DNA of 64,000 bases from an uncultured Chitinophagaceae bacterium. Lineage in GTDB: Bacteria; Bacteroidota; Bacteroidia; Chitinophagales; Chitinophagaceae. Position numbers and translations under genes: made by a program. The DNA lies in contig CALMYJ010000003.1 of the NCBI GenBank assembly GCA_937873715.1, positions 434,001 to 498,000 of the forward strand, written 5' to 3'. Under the pieces are notes generated by a model. That model saw only the letters and a list, made by a program, of their open reading frames with translations. It was not told the origin of the DNA and ran no database searches. The first letter of the stretch is position 1. The number at the start of each line of letters is the position of its first letter. Of this stretch, positions 26,029-34,688 are shown in pieces.

Positions 26029-26304
26029 CTACTTTGCTATTTTAATGTCGCTCAGCGACTGATTTCCTATTTCAATTATTTTGGCCTGGGGCAGTTCGTT
26101 GTTGAAATCTTTAAGTATTTGTTCTTTCACTTTAGTATCTGTTATACCGGCAATGGTGCAGGCTTTGTTAAAGTCGTTGTGCATGCCAAAGCCTTCTAAC
26201 ACAGGCGGTACATCTTTCAAATCGGGGTACGATTGAAATTTTTTAACAAAATAAAACACCTGGCCATGAATTAACTTACTGTAAGCTGAATAAAAATGTG
26301 CCAT
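26029..26304 (-). CDS. hypothetical small protein
   Basis: A 91-residue soluble protein with an ATG at 26304. It opens MAHFYSAYSKLIHGQVFYFV and contains FVKKFQSYPDLKDVPPVLEG and AGITDTKVKEQILKDFNNEL. There is no recognised domain. It precedes another hypothetical gene in the same direction, so they may share a transcript. Confidence 0.55.
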   Translation of the reverse strand: MAHFYSAYSKLIHGQVFYFVKKFQSYPDLKDVPPVLEGFGMHNDFNKACTIAGITDTKVKEQILKDFNNELPQAKIIEIGNQSLSDIKIAK

Positions 26305-26635
26305 AGAGTAAAATTTTTAAATTGTTTACTAATAAATACATAACAGGTTTTAGCAAAGGATTGCAACAACTGTTTTCCGGGTATGGATTGAATATCCTGT
26401 AAACCGGGTTTTTGAGGAGGCACAGTATTTTTAATGCTTGCAGGACAAATACCGTAATTTAAAATTATGCATTTTATGAGCACAATTGTAAATGCCGGAA
26501 TAATTTAACAACTAAACATACTTGTTGTATAAATGCAGGTTTGTATAAAACACAAACCGGCACTTACAAAACAAATAGCTTGTTCAGGATTGGTAATGAT
26601 GGATTGTAAAACGGGTGTATATTGTTTCAATGGCC
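26305..26635. other. 331-bp intergenic stretch
   Basis: AT-rich, no convincing gene. It contains a weak GGTTTGT/ACAAACC hairpin near 26550 and otherwise nothing I can assign. It presumably carries the promoter of the 91-residue gene and the 3' end of the UpxY transcript. Confidence 0.4.
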
Positions 26636-27193
26636 TTAGTTGGCAAATAAAGCTGCAAGGCGTTTTTGAAAAAAAGATAAATTATTAAAGTCGGGCTGTA
26701 TAATATCGCTGGCTGCCTTTTCCTTTTCAGCACTCAGCATACAACCGAGCGAAGGCAGCACTACCTTGTAGGTACGATATTTAGTACGAACAGCATTTTG
26801 ATTGTATGTAAACACTGGCTCTTCTTTCAATTCCGGTTTTTGCTGTTCCTGTACATCTGCTTTTTGCAGTTTTATATTGATATACTTTTTAGTGATTTTT
26901 TGAATCGCTTCTATTTCTTCTGCAGAAATAATGGCTGGCAGGGCCTTCCAATAAGCCAAACCAGTTACCCCGGGGGTATTTTTTACTGTATGCAGTGCCG
27001 CCCCGGATACAAATACAAAAACCTGTGTGTAAAACAGTGGTTCAAAATTGCCTCTTTTGTTAGCACCGGCAGTTTGATCGGATGTAACATAGTTTAAAGG
27101 GCAGTAAGAGGTTATTCCTCTTTTATTAAGCAGGGCCGACACTTTTTTTTCCCGGCCTGGTTTAGTGTAAACTGCATACCAATTTCTTAACAT
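26636..27193 (-). CDS. NusG-like (UpxY/RfaH type) transcription antiterminator
   Basis: A 185-residue protein. Residues ~4-100 are a NusG N-terminal domain: WYAVYTKPGREKKVSALLNKRGI, SYCPLN, LFYTQVFVFV and NTPGVTGLAYW. In Bacteroidota, UpxY proteins let RNA polymerase read through the long leader of a surface-polysaccharide operon that begins directly downstream. Here the downstream genes are a 91-residue hypothetical and another unknown, with no polysaccharide genes, so this is an orphan. A clear KOW domain is missing: the C-terminal part (YRTYKVVLPSLGCMLSAEKE) may be a degenerate form. Confidence 0.85.
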   Translation of the reverse strand: MLRNWYAVYTKPGREKKVSALLNKRGITSYCPLNYVTSDQTAGANKRGNFEPLFYTQVFVFVSGAALHTVKNTPGVTGLAYWKALPAIISAEEIEAIQKITKKYINIKLQKADVQEQQKPELKEEPVFTYNQNAVRTKYRTYKVVLPSLGCMLSAEKEKAASDIIQPDFNNLSFFQKRLAALFAN

Positions 27194-27565
27194 AATTCTG
27201 ATGTTTGGTTTTTTGACAAATGCAGCGTTTCACATGCGTATTAGATGTGTGCGATTTTCAGCAGGAAAATGGTAACTGTATCAGGTTATGCTATTGGAGG
27301 CAGGTAACAAAGGGATATTAGGAAATATGATTCAGAGGAATTCGAAAGTACAGTGAAATTACTATGCAAGCAAACCATTTTGACTATTACATTAATAGTT
27401 TTTGTCTATATCGTTGTTTTTGGGAACTTGATACAAGTCCTTGCGATTGGTGCAGGCCGCAGCTTATTGATAAATTAAACATTTAATTGCTATAAAAAAT
27501 GAGCGATAAATAACAATTTGTGCTTTATGCCTACTTATTTAGCTTTGCGCATTATTTTTTAAAAC
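27194..27565. other. 372-bp divergent intergenic region between UpxY and metF
   Basis: No gene seen. The metF-proximal part carries a textbook promoter (27517-27547). I looked for a SAM or cobalamin riboswitch in front of metF and see no confident fold. Confidence 0.5.
27517..27547 (+). promoter_or_regulatory. metF promoter (TTTG-N19-TAGCTTTG)
   Basis: Perfect Bacteroidota primary-sigma promoter: -33 TTTG at 27517-27520, 19-nt spacer, -7 TAGCTTTG at 27540-27547. The ATG is 18 nt downstream of the -7 element. It is the best full match in the window. Confidence 0.8.
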
Positions 27566-28519
27566 ATGAAAGTAACAGAGCATATTGCACAGGCCTCAGA
27601 TACGTTAATCTCTTTCGAAATATTACCCCCCCTTAAAGGCAAAACCATTAATACCATTTATAATCACCTTGATCCATTAATGGAGTTTAAGCCATCCTTT
27701 ATTAATGTTACCTATCACCGCAGCGAAACGATGTTTAAAAAAAAGGCTGATGGTACTTTTGAAAAGGTAGAAACACGTAAGAGGCCCGGTACGGTTGCAA
27801 TCTGTGCTGCCATTAAGAATCATTACAATGTTGATACGGTACCCCATCTTATATGCGGCGGCTTTTCCCGCCGGGATACCGAAGATGCACTTATTGATCT
27901 TAATTTTTTGGGCATTAATAATGTGCTGGCATTAAGGGGCGATGCGGCTAAAAATGAAGCCAACTTTGAACCGGAACCTAACGGGCATGCTTATGCTATC
28001 GACTTACTGAAGCAGGTTGTAAACCTGAAAAACGGGATTTACCTTGAAGAAGATATTAAAGATGGTGGCCGTGCCGATTTTTGTATTGGTGTGGCAGGCT
28101 ATCCTGAAAAGCATTTTGAAGCACCCAACCTGGATACTGATTTGCAGTATTTGAAAGCAAAGGTGGATGCCGGTGCAGATTACATAATGACCCAGATGTT
28201 TTTTGATAACAAAAAATTCTTCCAGTTTGTAAAAAACTGCAGGGATATGGGCATTGAAGTACCCATAATTCCCGGGCTGAAACCCATCACCAACAAAAAG
28301 CAGCTAACAACACTCCCCAAAGTGTTTCATATTGATATGCCTACCGAATTGTCCAGCGCAATTATGAAAGCGAAATCGGATGAAGAAATAGAAATTATTG
28401 GTACAGAGTGGCTCATTCAGCAGTCAAAAGAATTAAAAGCTTTTGGCGCACCTGTATTACATTATTATACCCTTGGTAAGCCCAAAGTAATTTACAATGT
28501 GGTTAAAGAAATAAGATAG
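27566..28519 (+). CDS. metF: methylenetetrahydrofolate reductase
   Basis: A 317-residue FAD enzyme that reduces 5,10-methylene- to 5-methyl-tetrahydrofolate, the methyl donor for methionine. It is a TIM-barrel: LISFEILPPLKG near the start, FINVTYHRSE, VPHLICGGFSRRDTED, NNVLALRGD (NAD/FAD contact), FCIGVAGYPEKH and ADYIMTQMFFD with the PIIPGLKPI strand. Length is usual for the bacterial form. It stands alone with its own promoter and convergent to a small gene with 8 bp between. Confidence 0.95.
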   Translation: MKVTEHIAQASDTLISFEILPPLKGKTINTIYNHLDPLMEFKPSFINVTYHRSETMFKKKADGTFEKVETRKRPGTVAICAAIKNHYNVDTVPHLICGGFSRRDTEDALIDLNFLGINNVLALRGDAAKNEANFEPEPNGHAYAIDLLKQVVNLKNGIYLEEDIKDGGRADFCIGVAGYPEKHFEAPNLDTDLQYLKAKVDAGADYIMTQMFFDNKKFFQFVKNCRDMGIEVPIIPGLKPITNKKQLTTLPKVFHIDMPTELSSAIMKAKSDEEIEIIGTEWLIQQSKELKAFGAPVLHYYTLGKPKVIYNVVKEIR

Positions 28520-28527
28520 GCGTTCGG

Positions 28528-28701
28528 TTAGTAATCCGGGGTATCATTTATGGGTGGCTCAGCGGCAAACAACTTATCCACCGCACCAGCCATCATCGGA
28601 AATTTTTCTTTCACATAATCTTTTACGGTTTCAAGCGCAACTGCGGCCTGTGCCTCAGTAATTCCGGCTTTGCCCGAAATTTGTGCAATAAGTTCCTGCA
28701 T
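28528..28701 (-). CDS. conserved small protein (57 aa)
   Basis: An ATG-started 57-residue frame: MQELIAQISGKAGITEAQAA, then ALETVKDYVKEKFP, MMAGAVDKLFAAEP and a Pro/Asp-rich end. The pattern of an amphipathic N-terminal helix, AGITEAQA turn, then a Lys/Glu helix before PMMAG is one I associate with small Bacteroidota helical proteins related to DUF2267/DUF2780-type domains. It is below usual ORF cutoffs. It starts 24 bp after the rsh stop, in the same direction, so it may be cotranscribed with rsh. Function unknown. Confidence 0.65.
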   Translation of the reverse strand: MQELIAQISGKAGITEAQAAVALETVKDYVKEKFPMMAGAVDKLFAAEPPINDTPDY

Positions 28702-28725
28702 AATAAAAAATATGTATTGATGGTT

Positions 28726-30957
28726 TTATTCTGTATCGTACCGGTCTACCTTTTCTATACCAGGTAACGCAAGCAGCCTGTCACAAAGTTCATCCAGCTC
28801 ATCTTTATCGTGTACATAAATTTTGAGGTTGCCATGAAAAATTCCTTCCTTCGCCTCTATCGTCATTGCCGCAATATTGAATTTCATTTCCCCGCTGATA
28901 AGGTTGGTAATTTTGTGTATAACACCCACATCATCCAGCCCGGTAATTTTTAGCCCGGTAAGAAATGATATTTCTTTATTTTTTGCCCATTTGGTTTTTA
29001 CTATACGGTGCCCGTAATTAGCCATAAGCCGGGCAGCATTGGGGCAGTTGGTGCGGTGTATTTTAAGCCCTTCGTTTGTAGATACAAAACCAAAAACATC
29101 ATCACCCGGTATGGGCTTACAGCAGTTGGCTAAAGCGTACTTAATCCTGTCGCTGCTTTCGCCAAAAATAATTAACTCCGAATCCTTTTTGTCACCACCA
29201 CGGTTGTCGGCATCGGCCTTTTGCTGGGGTTCAGGGGTTTTGGGTTTCGGAAAAAACAACCTGTCTCCAGAGGCGGTAAAGTTTTCAAGTTCTTTCAGGT
29301 CAATTTTTTTTATAGCAATACCATAAAGCAAATCAAGCACAGAGTTTACTTTATAAAAACTGGCCAGCTCTTCCATATTGTGCTGGGTAGCTAATCCGCC
29401 AATTGTATCCAGTTTTTTCTGGAGCATTTTTTTGCCCTCTTCCGATACCTTCCTTTTTTCTTCTTTAAGGGTATCTTTTATTTTTTGTTTTGCCTTGCTG
29501 GTAACCACATGGTTCAGCCACTCCTGGCTGGGCTTTTGTTTAGCGCTGGTAATAATCTCTATTTGATCGCCACTGCGTAGTTTATGACCAATAGGCACCA
29601 GCTTATGATTCACCTTAGCACCAATACATTTACTGCCAACAGCGGTGTGTACACTAAAAGCAAAATCCAGAGCACTGGCGCCAACAGGCAGCATTTTAAT
29701 ATCACCCTTAGGGGTGTACACATATATTTCTTCTGTTAAAAACGAGGTTTTAAAATCTTGCAGAAAATCAATGGAGTTCGAATCCTGGCTGCCCAGGGCT
29801 TCCCGTATTTGATGAAACCATTTATCAAACCGGCTTTCTTCATCTGTACCCTCTTTATATTTCCAGTGTGCCGCCAGGCCCTTTTCGGCAATTTCGTTCA
29901 TACGCCGGGTACGTATCTGTACTTCTACCCATTTACCTTGCGGCCCCATTACCGTGGTATGCAAAGCCTCATAACCATTGCTCTTAGGGTTGCTCAGCCA
30001 GTCACGCAGCCTTTCCGGCGAGGGGTTGTAGGCATCTGTAATGATGCTGTATACCTTCCAGCAGTCTGCTTTTTCCCTGTCTTGTGGTGAATGTAGTATG
30101 ATCCTGATGGCAAATAAGTCGTACACTTCCTCAAAGCTTACGCCTTTATTTTTCATTTTATTCCAAATGGAATGTATGCTTTTAGGCCTGCCATGTATTT
30201 CAAAAATCAACCCGGCTTTTTCCAGTTTTTCACGCAGGGGGCGAATAAAATCGTTGATATACCGGGTACGCTCCCTTTTGGTGTCACTCAGCTTTTGAGC
30301 AATATACCGGTAGGTATCCGGCTCCAGGTATTTCATGGATAAATCTTCCATCTCGGTTTTGATGGCATACAGGCCCATACGGTGTGCTAATGGAGCATAC
30401 ACATATACGGTTTCGCTGGAAATTTTAAGTTGCTTTTCCCTTTTCATACTGTCCATCGTTCGCATATTATGGAGGCGGTCGGCCAGCTTGATAAGTATTA
30501 CACGTGGGTCGTCGGTAAGGGTAAGCAATATTTTTTTAAAGTTTTCGGCCTGCTGGCTACTATTAGCATCCATCACGGTACTTATTTTGGTAAGGCCGTC
30601 TACTATTTTGGCAATTTCGTTGCCAAATTCTCTTTTAATATCATCCAGGTTGATATCTGTATCTTCAACCGTGTCGTGAAGCAGGGCACAAATAGTGCTT
30701 CTAACGCCAAGGCCAATTTCTTCTACGCATATTTTAGCCACAGCCAGCGGATGCAGGATATAAGGCTCACCACTTTTACGCCGCATGGTTTGGTGTGCCT
30801 CTACAGCCATTTCAAAAGCATGGCGCACCAGCTCCTTATCGCCGGGCTTTAATTTTGGCTTTAAATCCTTTAGCAACGCCCTGTAATGGCGGAGAATTTC
30901 CTTTTTTTCCTCCTCGGGGGTAAGGTTGTACTTTGGTATCGTTTCAATAGCTTCCAT
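28726..30957 (-). CDS. rsh: bifunctional (p)ppGpp synthetase/hydrolase (RelA/SpoT family)
   Basis: About 743 residues. It makes and degrades the alarmone (p)ppGpp. Domains in order: HD hydrolase (~45-200, with HAFEMAVEAHQ and the metal motif ALLHDTVEDTD), synthetase (~240-370, RPKSIHSIWNKMKNKGVSFE and YEALHTTVMGPQG), TGS (~400-465, YVYTPKGDIKMLPVGASALD) and a C-terminal ACT domain (~660-740, GVIHKITNLISGE). The intact HD motif makes it a dual-function enzyme. The ATG at 30957 (MEAIETIPK) is chosen over 31020 because TAAATTCG, one base off the -7 element, lies just upstream. Confidence 0.95.
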   Translation of the reverse strand: MEAIETIPKYNLTPEEEKKEILRHYRALLKDLKPKLKPGDKELVRHAFEMAVEAHQTMRRKSGEPYILHPLAVAKICVEEIGLGVRSTICALLHDTVEDTDINLDDIKREFGNEIAKIVDGLTKISTVMDANSSQQAENFKKILLTLTDDPRVILIKLADRLHNMRTMDSMKREKQLKISSETVYVYAPLAHRMGLYAIKTEMEDLSMKYLEPDTYRYIAQKLSDTKRERTRYINDFIRPLREKLEKAGLIFEIHGRPKSIHSIWNKMKNKGVSFEEVYDLFAIRIILHSPQDREKADCWKVYSIITDAYNPSPERLRDWLSNPKSNGYEALHTTVMGPQGKWVEVQIRTRRMNEIAEKGLAAHWKYKEGTDEESRFDKWFHQIREALGSQDSNSIDFLQDFKTSFLTEEIYVYTPKGDIKMLPVGASALDFAFSVHTAVGSKCIGAKVNHKLVPIGHKLRSGDQIEIITSAKQKPSQEWLNHVVTSKAKQKIKDTLKEEKRKVSEEGKKMLQKKLDTIGGLATQHNMEELASFYKVNSVLDLLYGIAIKKIDLKELENFTASGDRLFFPKPKTPEPQQKADADNRGGDKKDSELIIFGESSDRIKYALANCCKPIPGDDVFGFVSTNEGLKIHRTNCPNAARLMANYGHRIVKTKWAKNKEISFLTGLKITGLDDVGVIHKITNLISGEMKFNIAAMTIEAKEGIFHGNLKIYVHDKDELDELCDRLLALPGIEKVDRYDTE

Positions 30958-31092
30958 GAACAGAACGAATTTAGTTGAAAAAGGGAAAACCGCAGCTATT
31001 CGCAAAACCACTTCAGTCAATCGGGCTTCCCTGTTACCGGTTAAAACCTTTATGCAGCTATATTTCCATGCTATTCTTTAGCAGTTTTGCCT

Positions 31093-31100
31093 TACATTTG
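31093..31100 (+). promoter_or_regulatory. -7 promoter element of tRNA-Leu (TACATTTG)
   Basis: A perfect TAnnTTTG 10 nt before the mature 5' end of the tRNA, so the precursor has a very short leader. Confidence 0.6.
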
Positions 31101-31110
31101 CACCCCAAAA

Positions 31111-31192
31111 CCGGATGTGGCGAAATTGGCAGACGCACCAGACTTAGGATCTGGCGGAGCAATCCATGTAGGTTCGACCCCTATCATCCGGA
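31111..31192 (+). tRNA. tRNA-Leu (anticodon UAG)
   Basis: An 82-nt class II tRNA. Acceptor arms CCGGATG (31111-31117) and CATCCGG (31185-31191) pair fully with discriminator A at 31192. The anticodon stem is CCAGA/TCTGG, the loop CTTAGGA carries TAG at 31145-31147, and the T-loop is TTCGACC. The long variable arm fits leucine. The CCA end is not encoded. A T-rich stretch follows, and trigger factor begins 72 bp downstream. Confidence 0.95.
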
Positions 31193-31264
31193 CTTTTTAA
31201 CTTACTCCCGGCGGTTTACAATATGCACCCTGCCGGTACATCAACAATTAAACATTCAATCCAG

Positions 31265-32632
31265 ATGGCTTCAGTAGCAAGAGAGAACATTGGCCTGCTC
31301 AACGACAAAATCACCGTAAAACTGTCTAAAGACGATTATCTTCCCGGCTTTGAGAAGAAATTAAAGGACTATAGCAAAAATGCCAACATCCCCGGTTTTC
31401 GTAAAGGAATGGTGCCCACCGGAATGGTAAAGAAAATGTATGGCAGCGCCATATATACTGAAGAGGTATTGAAAACTGCAGAGAAAGAACTATACACTTA
31501 CCTGCAAAAAGAACAACCAGATATTTTTGCCCAGCCCCTGGCACTTGAAACAGGGGTGCAGCCAATTGATTTTAACAACCCGGCCGAATATGAGTTTGGA
31601 TTTGAAATTGGCTTAAAGCCCGAGTTTGAACTGGCACCCCTGGCAAAAGCCAAACTTACCCTCCACAAAGTGAAAGTAACCGACCAAATGGTGCAGGAAG
31701 AAACCAGCCGCCTGCAAATAAAAGGCGGCAAAATGACTGAACCGGAAAAAGTGGATAACGATGAAAATGTGCTGAATGTACAACTCACCGAAACAGATAA
31801 AGATGGTAATAGCATAGAAGGCGGCATTTCCAAAGCCAACTCCCTGATGCTGAAATATTTTTCACCTGCTTTAAAGCAACAGCTTACAGGAAAAGTAAAA
31901 GACGATAGCCTAGTATTTCAGCTTGCAGGCAGTTTTGAAGGCGATAAGCTGGCTGCTGTATTGGAAGACCTGGGTTTTGCAAAAGAGGATACTGCAGCAG
32001 CAGAAAAATATTTTAAATTAACCATCGAAAAAATCGGGCTGGTTGAAAAGCGTGAGCTCAACGAAGAATTTTTTAACGAAGTGTTTCCTGGTGCTGCCAT
32101 TGCTACCGAGGAAGAATTCAGGAATAAATTAAAAGAAGAAATACAACAGTACTGGGATAGCCAGAGCCGCAACCAGTTACACGACCAGCTATATCACTAC
32201 CTGTTGGATGAAACTAAAATGGAGTTTCCGGCAGAGTTTTTAAAACGCTGGTTGCAAATAAACGGTGAGCAACGCAAATCTGCCGAAGAGGTGGAAGCCG
32301 AATTTCCCGTGTTTACCAACCAGTTGAAGTGGACATTAATCAGCGATAAAATTATCAAAGACAACCAGCTTGATGTAAGCCAGCAGGAACTGAAAGATTC
32401 GCTGAAGGCACAGGTGATGGGTTATTTTGGTGGCGCATCGCTGGGAGATGATACTTCCTGGATAGACAGCTATGTAGAAAGGATGATGAAAGATGAAAAG
32501 CAACTGGAAAGCACATACAGGAGGCTGGTAACCGAAAAACTTTTTGGCTGGGCACAGGCCCAGGTAACACCTGCCGAAAAAGAAGTAACACCCGAAGAGC
32601 TTAATGGCCTTCAGCATCATCACCATCATTAA
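31265..32632 (+). CDS. tig: trigger factor (ribosome-associated chaperone)
   Basis: About 455 residues. Trigger factor binds near the ribosome exit tunnel and shields nascent chains. The N-terminal ribosome-binding domain contains the signature NIPGFRKGMVPTGMVKKMYG (the GFRxGxxP motif). The central FKBP-type isomerase domain is reduced or divergent, as in other Bacteroidota (PEKVDNDENVLNVQLTE is where it should start). The C-terminal ~200 residues form the helical arms. The product ends Gln followed by five His, an odd natural His tail. The ATG at 31265 (MASVARENIG) is the conserved start. A strong terminator follows. Confidence 0.9.
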   Translation: MASVARENIGLLNDKITVKLSKDDYLPGFEKKLKDYSKNANIPGFRKGMVPTGMVKKMYGSAIYTEEVLKTAEKELYTYLQKEQPDIFAQPLALETGVQPIDFNNPAEYEFGFEIGLKPEFELAPLAKAKLTLHKVKVTDQMVQEETSRLQIKGGKMTEPEKVDNDENVLNVQLTETDKDGNSIEGGISKANSLMLKYFSPALKQQLTGKVKDDSLVFQLAGSFEGDKLAAVLEDLGFAKEDTAAAEKYFKLTIEKIGLVEKRELNEEFFNEVFPGAAIATEEEFRNKLKEEIQQYWDSQSRNQLHDQLYHYLLDETKMEFPAEFLKRWLQINGEQRKSAEEVEAEFPVFTNQLKWTLISDKIIKDNQLDVSQQELKDSLKAQVMGYFGGASLGDDTSWIDSYVERMMKDEKQLESTYRRLVTEKLFGWAQAQVTPAEKEVTPEELNGLQHHHHH

Positions 32633-32663
32633 TCAAGCTATTTGATTTGTTTATAGTTTTTTT

Positions 32664-32693
32664 CTGCCCCGCCTTGCTGGTGGGGCAGTTTTT
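32664..32693 (+). terminator. terminator after tig
   Basis: CTGCCCC (32664-32670) pairs with GGGGCAG (32682-32688), followed by TTTTTA. Confidence 0.75.
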
Positions 32694-32756
32694 ATTAGCA
32701 GCAATATTTTTCAAAAGCAGCCACAGTATCTTTACTATAATACACAAGTATAAAGC

Positions 32757-33938
32757 ATGACATCAAGGGAAATTTTTTTGCAGCACCTCGGCCAAACCTC
32801 CCCGGCACCCCTGGCGCTCGAAATTGTAAAAGCATCTGGCTGCACCATGTGGGATGCTAACGGTAAAGCCTACCTTGACCTTATTGCCGGCATCAGCGTA
32901 TGTAATGTGGGCCATTGCCACCCGGCAGTAGTAGCTGCCATCAACCAGCAATTAGAAAACTATATACACCTGATGGTGTATGGTGAACTGGTACAAAGCC
33001 CACAGGTGCAGTATGCACAGGCGCTGGTACAACACCTGCCCACAACACTCAACAGTATTTTTTTTACCGCAAGCGGATCCGAGGCCACCGAAGGTGCCAT
33101 GAAGCTGGCAAAAAGATATACCGGCCGCACTCAAATTATTTCTTTTAAAAACAGCTACCACGGCAGCACCCAGGGCGCCCTGAGTATAATGGGAGATGAG
33201 TACTGGCGCAACGCCTTCAGGCCGCTGCTGCCGGGCATTGTACAGCTACGGTATAATTCCTTTGCCGACCTTGAGCAGATTACAGAAAACACCGCATGCG
33301 TAATTGCGGAAACCATCCAGGCAGAAGCTGGTGTAATTAAGCCTGCAAACAACTGGCTAACGGCTCTGCGTACACGCTGTACACAAACAGGCACCTTACT
33401 GGTGCTGGATGAAATACAATGTGGCTTTGGCCGAAACGGCAGCCTGTTTGCTTTTGAACAGTTTGATGTGGTGCCCGATATTTTGTTGCTGGGTAAAGCC
33501 CTTGGCGGCGGTATGCCACTGGGAGCATTTGTGGCGGATAAAAAACTAATGGAAAGCCTTACCCATCAGCCGGTGCTTGGCCATATCAACACCTTTGGCG
33601 GCCACCCGGTATGCTGTGCCGCAGGGCTGGCAGCGTTTAAGGTGCTACAGCAGGAAAAGCTGGTAAACACCGTTGCCGAAAAAGAGCAGTTGTTTGTAAC
33701 CAACCTGCAGCACCCCAAAATACAAGCCATACGCAGTGCCGGGCTGATGATAGCCGTGGAGTTCGACAGCTTTGATACCAATAAAAAAATTATTGATGCC
33801 CTTATTGATGAAGGGATATTTACCGACTGGTTTTTGTTTGCCCCGCAATGCCTGCGTATTGCTCCGCCGCTTACCATAAGTGCTGCAGAAATACTAAAAG
33901 CTTGTACTACTATTAAGGCCGTTTTAGAGCGGCATTAA
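32757..33938 (+). CDS. class III PLP aminotransferase (acetylornithine/4-aminobutyrate type)
   Basis: A 393-residue cytoplasmic enzyme. Class III motifs are all there: YLDLIAGISVCNVGHCHP, the SGSEATEGAMKLAKRYTG cofactor-phosphate site, FKNSYHGSTQGALS, LVLDEIQCGFGRNG (Asp that contacts the pyridine nitrogen) and the PLP lysine in LLGKALGGGMPLGAF. Length is like ArgD and lysine/GABA transaminases. Without argD-linked genes nearby the substrate cannot be settled; annotations as aspartate aminotransferase family protein are common for such sequences. Single-gene unit bounded by hairpins. Confidence 0.85.
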   Translation: MTSREIFLQHLGQTSPAPLALEIVKASGCTMWDANGKAYLDLIAGISVCNVGHCHPAVVAAINQQLENYIHLMVYGELVQSPQVQYAQALVQHLPTTLNSIFFTASGSEATEGAMKLAKRYTGRTQIISFKNSYHGSTQGALSIMGDEYWRNAFRPLLPGIVQLRYNSFADLEQITENTACVIAETIQAEAGVIKPANNWLTALRTRCTQTGTLLVLDEIQCGFGRNGSLFAFEQFDVVPDILLLGKALGGGMPLGAFVADKKLMESLTHQPVLGHINTFGGHPVCCAAGLAAFKVLQQEKLVNTVAEKEQLFVTNLQHPKIQAIRSAGLMIAVEFDSFDTNKKIIDALIDEGIFTDWFLFAPQCLRIAPPLTISAAEILKACTTIKAVLERH

Positions 33939-33940
33939 AA

Positions 33941-33957
33941 ACCCGGCCATGCCGGGT
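33941..33957 (+). terminator. hairpin after the aminotransferase gene
   Basis: ACCCGGC and GCCGGGT pair perfectly around CAT; the sequence after it is AT-rich (ATAATATTTATCTTTTT) but lacks an immediate T run. Confidence 0.5.
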
Positions 33958-34009
33958 ATAATATTTATCTTTTTACAAGAAAGGTCTTCCTACGAGCAAT
34001 GTGCAGGGA

Positions 34010-34086
34010 CGGGAACGTTGCGGCTATAGGTTGTCCAACACAGTTTATGTATTGTACGCAACGTCCCGTGCCGGAGACGTTGCTGG
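34010..34086. repeat. REP-like palindromic repeat
   Basis: CGGGAACGTTGCG (34010-34022) and its near complement CGCAACGTCCCG (34057-34068), which differ by one inserted base, plus a third ACGTTGC (34077-34083) after GTGCCGGAG. GC-rich against the AT-rich surround; resembles intergenic REP elements. No second copy was seen in the window. Confidence 0.4.
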
Positions 34087-34123
34087 TAAGCAGAGATGCA
34101 AAAAACGGTTAAACGTTTGATGA

Positions 34124-34546
34124 TTACTGTCTTTCTGCATCAAGTGTAATATCACCCCCACGGTAAGCATCGTAAGCGGCTTTATCGCCATAGGGGCCCT
34201 GGTACACTGCACTTCCAAAACCAAGGATGGGGAAAAAGACGATACCCAGTAACACAAGCCCAACCGTAAAGCCTTCATCTTTTCCAAAGCTTTTGGAAAG
34301 CATATTGTACGTCCAGATAATAAACACATAATTAACAATGGGTATGATAAAAAGCAGCAACCACCAGCCCGGCTTGCCTACAATCTTCAGCAGGATATAA
34401 GCATTGTAAATAGGTATAACTGCCTTCCAGCCTTCCTGGCCGGCCTTGGTAAATATCTTCCATAGCGAAGCGATGATGATTACGGCAAGGCAAAGGCCAA
34501 TGGTGAGCATGGCTCCACCGAAAAAAAATCCAATTGAGTCATCCAT
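34124..34546 (-). CDS. DUF5684-like membrane protein
   Basis: A 140-residue protein with four hydrophobic segments: LTIGLCLAVIIIASLW, then after the conserved GQEGWKAVIPIYNAY loop, WWLLLFIIPIVNYVFIIW, and VGLVLLGIVFFPILGFG. The GWKAxIPxYNxY motif followed by GKPGWW is typical of DUF5684, a family seen next to signal-peptidase-like genes. Role unknown. The promoter region faces the membrane protein gene on the right. Confidence 0.75.
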   Translation of the reverse strand: MDDSIGFFFGGAMLTIGLCLAVIIIASLWKIFTKAGQEGWKAVIPIYNAYILLKIVGKPGWWLLLFIIPIVNYVFIIWTYNMLSKSFGKDEGFTVGLVLLGIVFFPILGFGSAVYQGPYGDKAAYDAYRGGDITLDAERQ

Positions 34547-34639
34547 AATGTTGTGTTTTAAGGTTTTTATTTTCCTTAAAGTTTAAAAAAATAAATGAGC
34601 CTACCATAAATTGTTGGCAGATTTTTAACACAACATCAA

Positions 34640-34684
34640 TTTGGACAGTACAAAAAATTATCTTTACTTTGTTTTTCAAAGTGC
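34640..34684 (+). promoter_or_regulatory. promoter with overlapping palindromic operator, copy 1
   Basis: TTTG (34640-34643), 20-nt spacer and TTACTTTG (34664-34671, one base off TAnnTTTG) form a promoter for the gene at 34689. ACTTTG-N5-CAAAGT (34666-34682) is a palindrome over the -7 element. The same 20-bp pattern recurs at 35677-35696. Confidence 0.5.
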
Positions 34685-34688
34685 TTTT

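Noticed and set aside
27194..27540. A SAM or cobalamin riboswitch before metF
   Set aside because: No conserved core or convincing paired stems could be found by eye; the promoter lies close to the gene and leaves only an 18-nt leader.
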